Below are positions 18,163 through 26,551 of a DNA stretch of 64,000 bases, piece after piece; position 1 is the stretch's first letter, and every line of letters starts with the position of its first letter. The DNA lies in the NCBI GenBank assembly GCA_900316415.1, contig ONCV01000012.1:44310-108309 (forward strand), read 5' to 3'. Under the pieces are notes generated by a model. It was not told the origin of the DNA. It made no database searches and saw only the letters and a list, made by a program, of their open reading frames with translations. Source of the stretch: an uncultured Eubacteriales bacterium. GTDB taxonomy: Bacteria; Bacillota; Clostridia; Christensenellales; Aristaeellaceae. A program made the position numbers and the translations under genes.

Positions 18163-19548
18163 ATGTTGGGATTCTTTTATTATTCGAAGTTTCAGGATAA
18201 GTATTTGCTTACCAACGACGCAGGGAGATTTGCTTTTCTCAGTGAAGTAGAGTTTGGCCGGTTGATCAACTTGTCTCTTTCAGAAGATACACCGATCTAT
18301 CAGGAACTCGAAGAAAAGGGCTTTGTGTATTCATGCTCAAAGGAAGAATATATCAGAGATCATATTCATTTGATCAGAGACAACAACAGGTATCTGTTCA
18401 GCGGAACAAATCTTTTTATTATTGCGGTTACAAATGCATGCAATAATCGTTGCGTATATTGCCAAGCGAACGGACTGGCAAATGCAAGGAATATGGACAA
18501 AGAAGTTGCTGAACAGGCACTACAAAGAATCAGCGAATGTTCAGCAGAAGAAATCACTATCGAATTCCAGGGCGGCGAGCCGCTGCTTAATTTTCCTATC
18601 ATCCGGTATTTCGTTGAGAGAGCCAGAATAATAATGCCCCATAAAACCGTTCAATTTGCAATTGTTTCCAATTTAGGCTTGTTAAATGATGAAATTATAG
18701 ACTTCCTGAAGGAAAATAGGATCAGTATTTCCACATCGCTCGATGGTCCGGTGGAGCTTCATGATTCTAACCGGCCAGACAGTCAGGGAAATGGAACTTA
18801 TGACAATACGGTCAATGGAAGAAAACGCCTTGCGTATAAGGGAATAGTTTGCGGTGCTATTCAAACAACCACCAGAAAATCGCTTACCCGTGCTAAAGAA
18901 ATCGTGAGAGAATATGTTGAAAGAGGATATGAGTATATATTTCTTAGACCATTATCCAGATTAGGTGCGGCAGCAAGGAACTGGGATTTGATTGGATACA
19001 GTGCAGAAGAATATCTGGTTTTTTATCGACGGGCTTTGCAAGAGATCATAGAGGTAAATAGAGAAGGGAAAAAGCTTAAGGAATACTATGCTTCTATTTT
19101 TCTTTCCAAAATGTTTAATTCCCGTGGAGTAAACTATATGGAACTGCGATCTCCGTGTGGAGCGGGACTTGGGCAAGTAGCCATTACTGCAAATGGAAAT
19201 GTATATACCTGTGATGAAGGCAGAATGATGGCGGAAGCAGGAGATGAGTCTTTTTTGATCGGAAATGTTTTCAAAGACAGCTATAGTCAATGGATTCAGT
19301 CTTCCGGGTGTCAGGCGGTATGTTCTGCTTCTCTATTGGATACACTTCCCGGCTGTTGCGATTGTGTATTTAAACCATATTGTGGAGTCTGTCCGGTGGT
19401 CAATTATGCTCTGCATGGGAATATTTCGCATGTCAACCCGGAAAAATGTAAAATCAATAAAGGAATAATGTCCATATTGCTTGAATATATTACAGAAGGC
19501 GATCCTTTTATACTAGATTTATTCATGAGATGGGGTGAAGAGGCATGA
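18163..19548 (+). CDS. hxsB: His-Xaa-Ser system radical SAM maturase HxsB
   Basis: The second radical SAM enzyme, 461 residues. Residues 1-85 form an N-terminal domain of the peptide-recognition type (YLLTNDAGRFAFLSEVEFGRL), as found ahead of the core in peptide-modifying maturases. The cluster cysteines are Cys93, Cys97 and Cys100 (TNACNNRCVYC), followed by IEFQGGEPLL and SNLGLL. The C terminus is a SPASM domain: SPCGAGLGQVAITANGNVY, CDEGRM, CCDCVFKPYCGVCP, and a last cysteine in PEKCKIN. Start ATG 18163 uses the GGAGG inside the end of hxsC. The stop overlaps the next gene by four bases. Confidence 0.85.
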   Translation: MLGFFYYSKFQDKYLLTNDAGRFAFLSEVEFGRLINLSLSEDTPIYQELEEKGFVYSCSKEEYIRDHIHLIRDNNRYLFSGTNLFIIAVTNACNNRCVYCQANGLANARNMDKEVAEQALQRISECSAEEITIEFQGGEPLLNFPIIRYFVERARIIMPHKTVQFAIVSNLGLLNDEIIDFLKENRISISTSLDGPVELHDSNRPDSQGNGTYDNTVNGRKRLAYKGIVCGAIQTTTRKSLTRAKEIVREYVERGYEYIFLRPLSRLGAAARNWDLIGYSAEEYLVFYRRALQEIIEVNREGKKLKEYYASIFLSKMFNSRGVNYMELRSPCGAGLGQVAITANGNVYTCDEGRMMAEAGDESFLIGNVFKDSYSQWIQSSGCQAVCSASLLDTLPGCCDCVFKPYCGVCPVVNYALHGNISHVNPEKCKINKGIMSILLEYITEGDPFILDLFMRWGEEA

Positions 19549-20621
19549 GACCATTTGCTGATCAGAAAAGATTACTCGCAAGCGCTTTGGCGATGATGAT
19601 TGTTGTTTGCTGCCTTTCTTTCACAAGTGTTCCATTAGTTGCTAACGCCGAAAACACGAATCCTATTACAGAGGGAGCTTTGAAATATAGTGACGAATCT
19701 CACTACGAAGGCAGTCTGGAATGGGGTAAGATACGCACAGGCAATGGTACATTTACCTGGAGCACAGGTGAAGTCTATGAAGGAATGTGGGAAAAGGATA
19801 TTCAGAATGGACAAGGGAAAATGACTTGGCCGGGACTGGGCGAATATGAGGGTCATTTTGTTGATGGGAAAAGAGAAGGACAGGGAACTTTTACTTGGAT
19901 CTATGAAGGAACACCAGAAACCGGGAAACCTGTTTCTTATCAGGGACAATGGACAAACGATCAGATCGGACCCGTTGGAACTATGACTTTTGCAGGATTA
20001 GGTATTTATGAAGGAGACTTTTCGAAGAATGCCAGAAGCGGTGTCGGCCGTTTTATCTGGGACAACGGAGACGAGTATTACGGTTCATGGTCGGACGATA
20101 AAATAAATGGTACAGGAGTGTTTACTGCTTCGGATGGAACGGTGCTGGAAGGAACTTTTGTGAATAATGTACTGAACAAGGGCGTTGCCAGCTATTTGGT
20201 TAATGGAGGAAAAGCTGTTCGAGATGTGCAGGGCGGTAAGTCACTTGCAACTGTCTCAATTGTATATGACGATGGTACAACTGTTTCGGGGAAGCTAAAA
20301 GGGGATGTATTTACCGGAAATGTTAATATCACCTATGCATCTGGGGATACATATGTAGGAACTATCAGCAACGGAGTGAAAAATGGGAAAGGAACATATA
20401 CCTGGAAGAACGGAGCGCATTATGTTGGAGAATGGGTTAACGATAAGATGTCCGGGAAGGGAAAGTATTGCTATACATCCAATGATAATGTAGAATACCT
20501 GTCTGGAACCTTCCTTAATGGTAGTCCATCCGGGAAGTTGATTTATATGTCCGAGAAGAAACTGCGTTATGAGACTACATGGTCCAATGGGAAATGTGTC
20601 GACATCAAGTATAAAAAATAA
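19545..20621 (+). CDS. Secreted MORN-repeat protein
   Basis: A 358-residue protein with a signal peptide (hydrophobic ALAMMIVVCCLSFTSVPLVA, cleavage near ANA-EN) followed by about ten MORN repeats of some 20-23 residues, for example YEGMWEKDIQNGQGKMTWP, YEGHFVDGKREGQGTFTW and YVGEWVNDKMSGKGKYCY. MORN repeats form an elongated beta structure; outside cells they are presumed to bind surface polymers or proteins. It overlaps hxsB by four bases and precedes hxsA by 11 bp, so it belongs to the Hxs operon. It may scaffold or display the repeat protein, which is inference. Confidence 0.85.
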   Translation: MRPFADQKRLLASALAMMIVVCCLSFTSVPLVANAENTNPITEGALKYSDESHYEGSLEWGKIRTGNGTFTWSTGEVYEGMWEKDIQNGQGKMTWPGLGEYEGHFVDGKREGQGTFTWIYEGTPETGKPVSYQGQWTNDQIGPVGTMTFAGLGIYEGDFSKNARSGVGRFIWDNGDEYYGSWSDDKINGTGVFTASDGTVLEGTFVNNVLNKGVASYLVNGGKAVRDVQGGKSLATVSIVYDDGTTVSGKLKGDVFTGNVNITYASGDTYVGTISNGVKNGKGTYTWKNGAHYVGEWVNDKMSGKGKYCYTSNDNVEYLSGTFLNGSPSGKLIYMSEKKLRYETTWSNGKCVDIKYKK

Positions 20622-20632
20622 CGGAGGACGGA

Positions 20633-21403
20633 ATGGCAGGTTTGAAATTTCCAGAGATACATAAAAAGATCAATGATTTCCTCCTGGAAGAGGAGGGAAC
20701 AATTACACGCGGTAAGGTTGTTTCTGTAGGAACAATGCTTTTGTTGCTGAGCGTTCTATTTATGGACGATGCTTTTGCGGGACACCGGTCGCATTCTTCC
20801 CATCGTTCCCATAGCAGTCACCGATCTCACAGCAGCGGCAGTCATAGTAACCATGGAAGTCATAGCAATCATGGCAGCCACAGTAATCATGCAAGTCATA
20901 GCAATCATGGCAGCCACAGCAATCACAGCAATGCTACCCCGGTTCCGGTTCCCAATAATCTGAGTTTTTCGTCTTCTCCTAGCGATAATTCAATTGTTTA
21001 TCAGTCCTTTACAAACACGGGAAGTTCTCATGGGTTCTCCTTAGAACCAGCGGTTACGACGGATCCTAACATTATACTGACAAGATATAATCCTGCTGAA
21101 TCTGAGGTCCCGGTTACTCCTGCTCCCGTGGGTTCTGCTGAGCTTACGGCTAATGCAATATCTTCAGGTGGCAAAATGCCTGAACTTCCTGTGAGCAGTG
21201 TTTCCAAGGGTGTGGGCACAGTACCAGAAAGTACTGGTGTTTTATTGCCGGATACATCTGCGCTGAGTATACAGGATTCTGCATCCAATCAGTTCAATCC
21301 ATTTATCGAGGATGTTACACTTCCTAAAATGAATGATTTACTGAAAACTACGAAACTGGATCTGGGTATTATTCCAAAGACAAATGGAAAAATCGTAGAA
21401 TAG
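20633..21403 (+). CDS. hxsA: His-Xaa-Ser repeat protein HxsA, presumed radical SAM substrate
   Basis: A 256-residue protein. Residues 1-28 are a charged leader ending in LEEEGTITRGK; residues 29-44 are a hydrophobic helix; AFA (47-49) is a likely signal-peptidase site. The His/Ser repeats start immediately after, at His51, and run to about residue 100: three HRSHSS units, then about five SHSN(H)(G/A)-type units, all with 18-nt period. The remainder (101-256) is Ser/Thr/Pro-rich and unrecognised. This is the expected target of HxsB and HxsC, which are predicted to crosslink or otherwise modify the repeat. The chemistry is unknown to me. GGAGG precedes ATG by five bases. Confidence 0.82.
   Translation: MAGLKFPEIHKKINDFLLEEEGTITRGKVVSVGTMLLLLSVLFMDDAFAGHRSHSSHRSHSSHRSHSSGSHSNHGSHSNHGSHSNHASHSNHGSHSNHSNATPVPVPNNLSFSSSPSDNSIVYQSFTNTGSSHGFSLEPAVTTDPNIILTRYNPAESEVPVTPAPVGSAELTANAISSGGKMPELPVSSVSKGVGTVPESTGVLLPDTSALSIQDSASNQFNPFIEDVTLPKMNDLLKTTKLDLGIIPKTNGKIVE
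20783..20933 (+). repeat. 18-nt tandem repeats encoding His/Ser hexapeptides
   Basis: Three units encode HRSHSS with divergent codons, then several near-identical units encode SHSNHG or SHSNHA. The later units differ mostly by synonymous changes such as AGTCAT versus AGCCAC, showing selection for the peptide pattern plus recent unit duplication. Confidence 0.85.
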
Positions 21404-21411
21404 AGGTCGCC

Positions 21412-22302
21412 ATGAAAAGAATTAAGAGTATAATGTGTTTTCGTTTTGCAGCATTTATGCTATCAGTGCTTCTTTTCTCCTTAACATCAATGAATGCATT
21501 GGGAGAGAACTTTTCTGATAATGCTGATGCAATTGAAGCTGCAGCCGATTCCGTGTTCATGCTGGAGGTTTATTCCTCTAAAAATGAAAAACTCGCTGTC
21601 GGAAGCGGATTTATTGCTTTTAATTCTTCTTTGCTTGTAACCAACTACCACGTAATTGAGGGTGGGGCATATATTATTGCGATCAGTGATGACAAAGAAC
21701 AATACTTAATTAGTGAAAAGTGTTCTGTTGATCCTCAGAAAGATATTGCAATCTTAAAATTCGATAAGGATACTGGCCTTTCTCCATTGCCTCTTGATGA
21801 CCAGAATGATTTGAAGCGAGCTCAAAAGGTTGTTGCGATTGGAAGTCCAGCTGGATTGCGTAATACGGTTTCAATCGGTAATATTAGTGCGTTTTATAAC
21901 AGGGATGGGAGAGACTGGATTCAGTTTACAGCCCCTATTTCTTCAGGGAGCAGCGGAGGAGTTCTGCTAAACAACGAAGGAAAGGTTATTGGTGTTACGA
22001 CTGCAACATACGCGGCAACTCAGAATGTCAACATGGCAGTTCGTATTCATGATGTAATCCGACTTTATGAACAATGGGATCATAAAACTACCAGCAGGTT
22101 AAATAATGCTAGGGGCTATAATAATTATCCGTCTATGACATCTCAAATAGAAGATAATACCAATGTCACAGTTTGGGTTACAGCAGGCGGTAAAAAATAC
22201 CATAGCAATCCAAACTGTTCAAAAATGAAATCGCCATTGCAGATGGATCTTTTGGATGCTATAGAAAAAGGATATGATGCTTGTGGAAAATGTTTCAAGT
22301 AG
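21412..22302 (+). CDS. Secreted trypsin-like serine protease with C-terminal Cys/His module
   Basis: A 296-residue chymotrypsin-fold protease of the DegP/S1C type without a PDZ domain. A signal peptide (residues 1-30, ending near NALG) is followed by the catalytic triad His80 (VTNYHVIEG), Asp111 (DPQKDIAILKF) and Ser181 (SSGSSGGVLLN). Residues about 250-296 are a separate small module, YHSNPNCSKMKSP...GYDACGKC, with a Tyr-His pair and three cysteines, a module I recognise from other Firmicute extracellular proteins and that probably binds metal or forms disulphides. It starts eight bases after hxsA, so it is a good candidate to trim the exported repeat protein. Confidence 0.88.
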   Translation: MKRIKSIMCFRFAAFMLSVLLFSLTSMNALGENFSDNADAIEAAADSVFMLEVYSSKNEKLAVGSGFIAFNSSLLVTNYHVIEGGAYIIAISDDKEQYLISEKCSVDPQKDIAILKFDKDTGLSPLPLDDQNDLKRAQKVVAIGSPAGLRNTVSIGNISAFYNRDGRDWIQFTAPISSGSSGGVLLNNEGKVIGVTTATYAATQNVNMAVRIHDVIRLYEQWDHKTTSRLNNARGYNNYPSMTSQIEDNTNVTVWVTAGGKKYHSNPNCSKMKSPLQMDLLDAIEKGYDACGKCFK

Positions 22303-22305
22303 ATG

Positions 22306-22379
22306 GTTCATGTTTCAGAGGGCTTGCTCACAGAGGACAATCCTCCTGAACACGATACCACAGTTCTCTAAACATGAAC
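22306..22379 (+). promoter_or_regulatory. Inverted repeat between the protease and GT-C genes
   Basis: GTTCATGTTTCAGAG (22306-22320) pairs with CTCTAAACATGAAC (22366-22379) over 14 bp with one bulge, closing a 45-nt loop. The right arm contains the first ATG of the following gene, so the structure could be a terminator-like or translation-masking element. There is no U-tract. Confidence 0.5.
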
Positions 22380-23999
22380 GGCGATAAGAAAGAACGACTG
22401 AATGTCGGGGGTATGAGAAGTATGCATCGTTTTTTTAAAACAATCTGCATAGTATACCTGGCATTCGTTGTGGCTATTACGTTTAGTCCGACATATATCC
22501 TCTTCTTGGCGTGCTTCGTGATATTATTGATGTTGGCATTGTTGATCGAACGAAGAAATAAGGAAAACAGTCTATCAACAGCAATCCGAAATGATAGTAT
22601 TGCTGATGGGAACAATTACAAAAGCAAAACCAAGGAAAAACTCTTTCCTGTTGCATATGGGTTGACTGTATTTTGCTTGTCATCTGTATACTGGCTTGCC
22701 TTTTATCCTGGCGGATTTAATCTGGATGCTTATGGCCAATGGCTACAAGCTCACCATTTGATGCCATACCAGGATTGGCATCCGTTTATTTCAACAATTC
22801 TTCTTGAACTAGTAGTTAAGTTGAAAGATTCTTTTGAATTCTATATTGTGCTTCAAATCCTGGCTTTTTCTATAGCAACGGCGTATATGCTTTTTTGCTT
22901 TCAAAAGGCCGGAATAAACCAGCATCTTTTATTGATTGTTGCGTTGTTCATCGGAATAAATCCAGCGGTAGGACTGAATACTGTATGTCTTACGAAGGAT
23001 GCTCAGTTTACGATAGTTTGTATATTGTTGACCGGGATTACAATAAGGATTATTACAACTAATGGCAGTTGGTTTGTCTCCACAATTCACCTTGTTACCT
23101 TATCTATCCTTTGTTCGTTAGCGGTTCTTGTTCGGCACAATGGATTCCTTTTTGTGGTTCCATTGATCTTGCTCTTTATCATGTCTTATCCTGCTCTTTA
23201 TAAGAAGATTCTAGGCTCTATTCTTTGCATGTTGATTCTCGTGCTTGCTGTGAAAGGTCCAATACAATTAATGATGAATGTGGAAAAACATGAAAATGTA
23301 CTAGGAGAAATTACAGGGATTCCGATGGGAATGATGGCAAATGCATTGGTTGAGGATGCGGATCATCTTCCTGAGGAGACTCACTTGTTTCTGAATGAGA
23401 TAGCAGATGACACAATGTGGAGAAAGGAATACATACTTGGAGAATGGGATTCATGCAGATGGTTTTTCGGGGGCGAAGATCTTCTAAAGGAATACAACCT
23501 GGTTGACATTATAAGATATACTACAGAAACCATCATAAACTGTCCGCAGGCTTGCTATAGTTCTTTCAGGGAGAATACAAGGATGGTATGGTCGATCTAT
23601 AATGCAAAGGAATACTGGATTCCCAATGTATATGTTGAGAACAATGACTTTGGAATCAAATCTTCTCCCAACGAATTCTTTAAATCAATCGTAGAAGGAC
23701 AGATAGAACTAACTATGAAGCCTGTAGTTTCATCTTTCTTCTGGAATATTGGACTTCTTCTTGTGCTTGCGATATTATCCTGGCTTGGAGTCAAAAAGCC
23801 GGCAAAGATGAATCTGCTGTTATTATTCTTCCCGTACTTCACCTATATGATCGGCACAATGTTTTTACTTTCAGGCCCCAACCAAAGGTATTTTTATAGC
23901 GGAGAAGTTATTCTGCCTGTAGGGATCCTTTTCATGTGTAGCATATTTGATTATCCGATATTGATGAAGAGAGAACTCTGCCAAAAGGATCAGATTTGA
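22374..23999 (+). CDS. Multipass membrane protein, probable GT-C glycosyltransferase (DUF6020-like)
   Basis: A 541-residue protein with about twelve hydrophobic helices. Between the first helices lies YPGGFNLDAYGQWLQ followed by DWHPFISTILLELV, the acidic/His loop typical of GT-C enzymes that use polyprenyl-phosphate sugars and of the DUF6020 family. A large extracytoplasmic part spans about residues 300-440, and the last helices include SGPNQRYFYSGEVILPVG. It probably transfers a sugar outside the membrane, perhaps to a surface polymer or an exported protein. The first ATG (22374) lies inside a stem; ATG 22413, with GGGGG upstream, may be the true start. It sits 71 bp after the protease gene in the same direction. 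Confidence 0.65.
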   Translation: MNGDKKERLNVGGMRSMHRFFKTICIVYLAFVVAITFSPTYILFLACFVILLMLALLIERRNKENSLSTAIRNDSIADGNNYKSKTKEKLFPVAYGLTVFCLSSVYWLAFYPGGFNLDAYGQWLQAHHLMPYQDWHPFISTILLELVVKLKDSFEFYIVLQILAFSIATAYMLFCFQKAGINQHLLLIVALFIGINPAVGLNTVCLTKDAQFTIVCILLTGITIRIITTNGSWFVSTIHLVTLSILCSLAVLVRHNGFLFVVPLILLFIMSYPALYKKILGSILCMLILVLAVKGPIQLMMNVEKHENVLGEITGIPMGMMANALVEDADHLPEETHLFLNEIADDTMWRKEYILGEWDSCRWFFGGEDLLKEYNLVDIIRYTTETIINCPQACYSSFRENTRMVWSIYNAKEYWIPNVYVENNDFGIKSSPNEFFKSIVEGQIELTMKPVVSSFFWNIGLLLVLAILSWLGVKKPAKMNLLLLFFPYFTYMIGTMFLLSGPNQRYFYSGEVILPVGILFMCSIFDYPILMKRELCQKDQI

Positions 24000-24282
24000 T
24001 TATTACACAATCTCACGCAGAAAGCATTTATGTGATGATGTGGTTTCTGATCTCGTGATCAATACTCTCTTTTGTCATCAACGGCATAGACTGTACAACA
24101 TTATCCGAACGAAATCATTATGGGCTGCGTGCTTGTTCTTGCTTGTTCTTGCCAATAGTTTTCATTGCTATCTTATTCTGTTTGTGCTATTCTATAAACG
24201 AATTGTAAGAGTGATTAGTTTCACTCGGACATAGCTTGGATGGAATTCAGGTACCATATTTATCGAAAGACAGGTGTTTGAA

Positions 24283-26415
24283 ATGATTACAAAAAACAGG
24301 ACAACATTATTGGTTTTCGTAATGCTACTGATCGGATTATGTGCATGTGCCAGCGCAACATCTACCGATTTAGATCGATCTATTAGTTTTGCTGAGAATG
24401 ATTATGTTCTTTATGTTGGGAAGACGCTGAAGATAGAAGCCATAATAGAGAATCTATTGGATACGGCTCCGAAAAAAACTCAACTGGTTTGGTCGTCATC
24501 AAATCAAGATGTTGCGAGTGTGAATGCTTCTGGAGTGATTACTGGTAAAAACGCAGGGAAAGTGGACATTGAAGTTTCAGCGAAGGACAATGAGGCCATT
24601 AAAGCCTCTGTCGAAGTTGAAGTTCGCGTGCCAGTACGGACGGTTCAGATAAATGAGAATAATGTAGCGGTTGTAATTGGTGGTCCCGAAGAAGCTTCAA
24701 AAGCCCGCCTTACATATACTCTTCAACCTGAAAATGCATTTCATCAATCTGGAACATGGACTTCGTCTGATGAGAATGTGGCGGTTGTTGACAGTGAAGG
24801 CGTAGTAACTGGAATTAGCGCGGGATCGGCGAAAATTACGTTTACAAGCGATGATCCTAGCAGCCAGAAGAAAGCTCAGACCACAGTAAAAGTTGGACAG
24901 GCTGTAACTGAGATAATCTTACCGGAAAAAGAAGTTGTAAATGTCAAAAAGTCGATTACTCTCAAACCTGAGATTAAACCTGCAAATTCAACAAATAAGA
25001 AGCTGGAATATGTATCATCTGATCCATCTATTGCGACAGTATCGTCTTCAGGCCAGATCACAGGAGTTGCAAATGGTGAAGCAGTCATTACTTGTACTAC
25101 TACTGATGGGAGCAATGTGTCGGCATCTGTATCGGTAAGTGTGTTTCAGCCTGTCCAGAGCATGAAATTGGATAAAAACAAGCTGAACGCATTTGCTGGA
25201 AAAACTTCAGAGCCTCTGGTTGTGACTATTGCTCCTGCAGATGCAAAGTATCAGACTTTTACATGGTCATCTTCAGACGAGTCTGTTGCGAAGGTTGATG
25301 AAAACGGGGCTGTTACGGGAATTGCAGGAGGGAAGGCACAAATAACAGCCACTTCAACAGAGCCTGTGAGTGGAAATGCAAAACCAAAGTCGGTAACGTG
25401 TCAGGTTACTGTTTCTCAAGCTGTTGAGTATATCGGGCTGGAGAAGAATGAAGCTAAATCATCAAATAAGAACTTGGTATTAAACGTGACGGTCTTGCCG
25501 GAAACAGCTACGAATAAGAAAGTAAAATGGACTTCGTCTGACAGTAAGGTTGCCACTGTTAATGGTGGAAGGGTAAAAATCAAAAGGCATGAAGGAGAGA
25601 CGATTATTACTGCAACAGCTGAAGATGGAAGTGGAATCTATGGCAGTTGCAGGGTCACAGTAGGGTTCTCAGGAACTGTAATACAAATTGGAAGCTATGT
25701 GCGAAGGTATGGATCATACGTGTGGGATGTGGATTCGTTCAATGGCAATGGTTCACTAGATGGCTTAAAAGAGAGCATTAATACATCCGATGATATAGAT
25801 AGGGAAGATTTATCTGAAGCAGAAAAAGGAGAAATGTCCGAGGCACAGTTGCTCCTGACAACAACGAGAGAAGAAATCCTGTTCAGGGATATTCCGTGGG
25901 GGTCCAATCTTTATGCTGTTAGACCCAAAATTAGTTTTGATAGTTTTTGGAAACCAGAGGTCGTGGATGGTGGCTCATACAAAAAACTGATAAAGCATTC
26001 TTTCGATGATAAGATCAGAGTTGCGGGACATACTGTTAATTCTTTGGAATGCTTATTTACATATGATGTGGATGAAGAAGGTAAAGTAGGCAAAACCAGT
26101 TTATTCTATTATGCAGAATATGGTTTGAACGATGACAACCAGAAAACCAGGAGCGAGGACATTGAGACTAAGCTTATTGAGAAATACGGTGAACCGGATA
26201 AAACTGAAGATGTTAATTCAAACAAAACAATGTTGTGGTATGGGCAGAATTATACAAAACTGAAATATGTATTGCATGGTGGAAAAATAACGATTTCTTA
26301 TGAGTGGGTTGAAGGGGCAAAAAAAAGAACGGAAGCTGATGAAGCATATGCGAAAAATCAGTCAGAAGTAGTTGAGGAAAAACCTTCTTATTCCGATAGC
26401 AAAGAGGGATTGTGA
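24283..26415 (+). CDS. Secreted protein with five Big_2 domains
   Basis: A 710-residue exported protein. ATG 24283 is chosen over a TTG at 24274 because AGGTG lies about ten bases upstream. The signal peptide is MITKNRTTLLVFVMLLIGLC with cleavage near ASA-TS. Five immunoglobulin-like Big_2 domains follow, each with a W(S/T)SS(N/D)...VA.V...G.ITG pattern: about residues 30-115, 120-205, 210-290, 295-385 and 388-465. The last 240 residues are a different, partly acidic domain starting with a DIPWGSNLYAV motif and later FTYDVDEEGKVGKTSLFYY, of unknown function. No wall-anchoring motif. It is the last gene of the AT-rich island; upstream 24000-24282 holds no clear gene. Confidence 0.85.
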   Translation: MITKNRTTLLVFVMLLIGLCACASATSTDLDRSISFAENDYVLYVGKTLKIEAIIENLLDTAPKKTQLVWSSSNQDVASVNASGVITGKNAGKVDIEVSAKDNEAIKASVEVEVRVPVRTVQINENNVAVVIGGPEEASKARLTYTLQPENAFHQSGTWTSSDENVAVVDSEGVVTGISAGSAKITFTSDDPSSQKKAQTTVKVGQAVTEIILPEKEVVNVKKSITLKPEIKPANSTNKKLEYVSSDPSIATVSSSGQITGVANGEAVITCTTTDGSNVSASVSVSVFQPVQSMKLDKNKLNAFAGKTSEPLVVTIAPADAKYQTFTWSSSDESVAKVDENGAVTGIAGGKAQITATSTEPVSGNAKPKSVTCQVTVSQAVEYIGLEKNEAKSSNKNLVLNVTVLPETATNKKVKWTSSDSKVATVNGGRVKIKRHEGETIITATAEDGSGIYGSCRVTVGFSGTVIQIGSYVRRYGSYVWDVDSFNGNGSLDGLKESINTSDDIDREDLSEAEKGEMSEAQLLLTTTREEILFRDIPWGSNLYAVRPKISFDSFWKPEVVDGGSYKKLIKHSFDDKIRVAGHTVNSLECLFTYDVDEEGKVGKTSLFYYAEYGLNDDNQKTRSEDIETKLIEKYGEPDKTEDVNSNKTMLWYGQNYTKLKYVLHGGKITISYEWVEGAKKRTEADEAYAKNQSEVVEEKPSYSDSKEGL

Positions 26416-26551
26416 CGATGCATGCTGAGAAAGATGGGTAGTTTTCCGCAATAAGAATAACCAAAGGAAAGATAGCTCTTTGGAGACTTGCCAAGAAAGC
26501 ATCCCCGGAAAGGGAACGAACGAGAAAGCCATTGCAGGGAGGTATTTCATC

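Noticed and set aside
20783..20933. CRISPR-like short tandem repeats
   Set aside because: Units are contiguous without spacers and encode an in-frame His/Ser peptide pattern inside hxsA.
24040..24234. A 64-codon hydrophobic frame in the gap before the Big_2 gene
   Set aside because: No ribosome site, no recognisable start context and no coding pattern.
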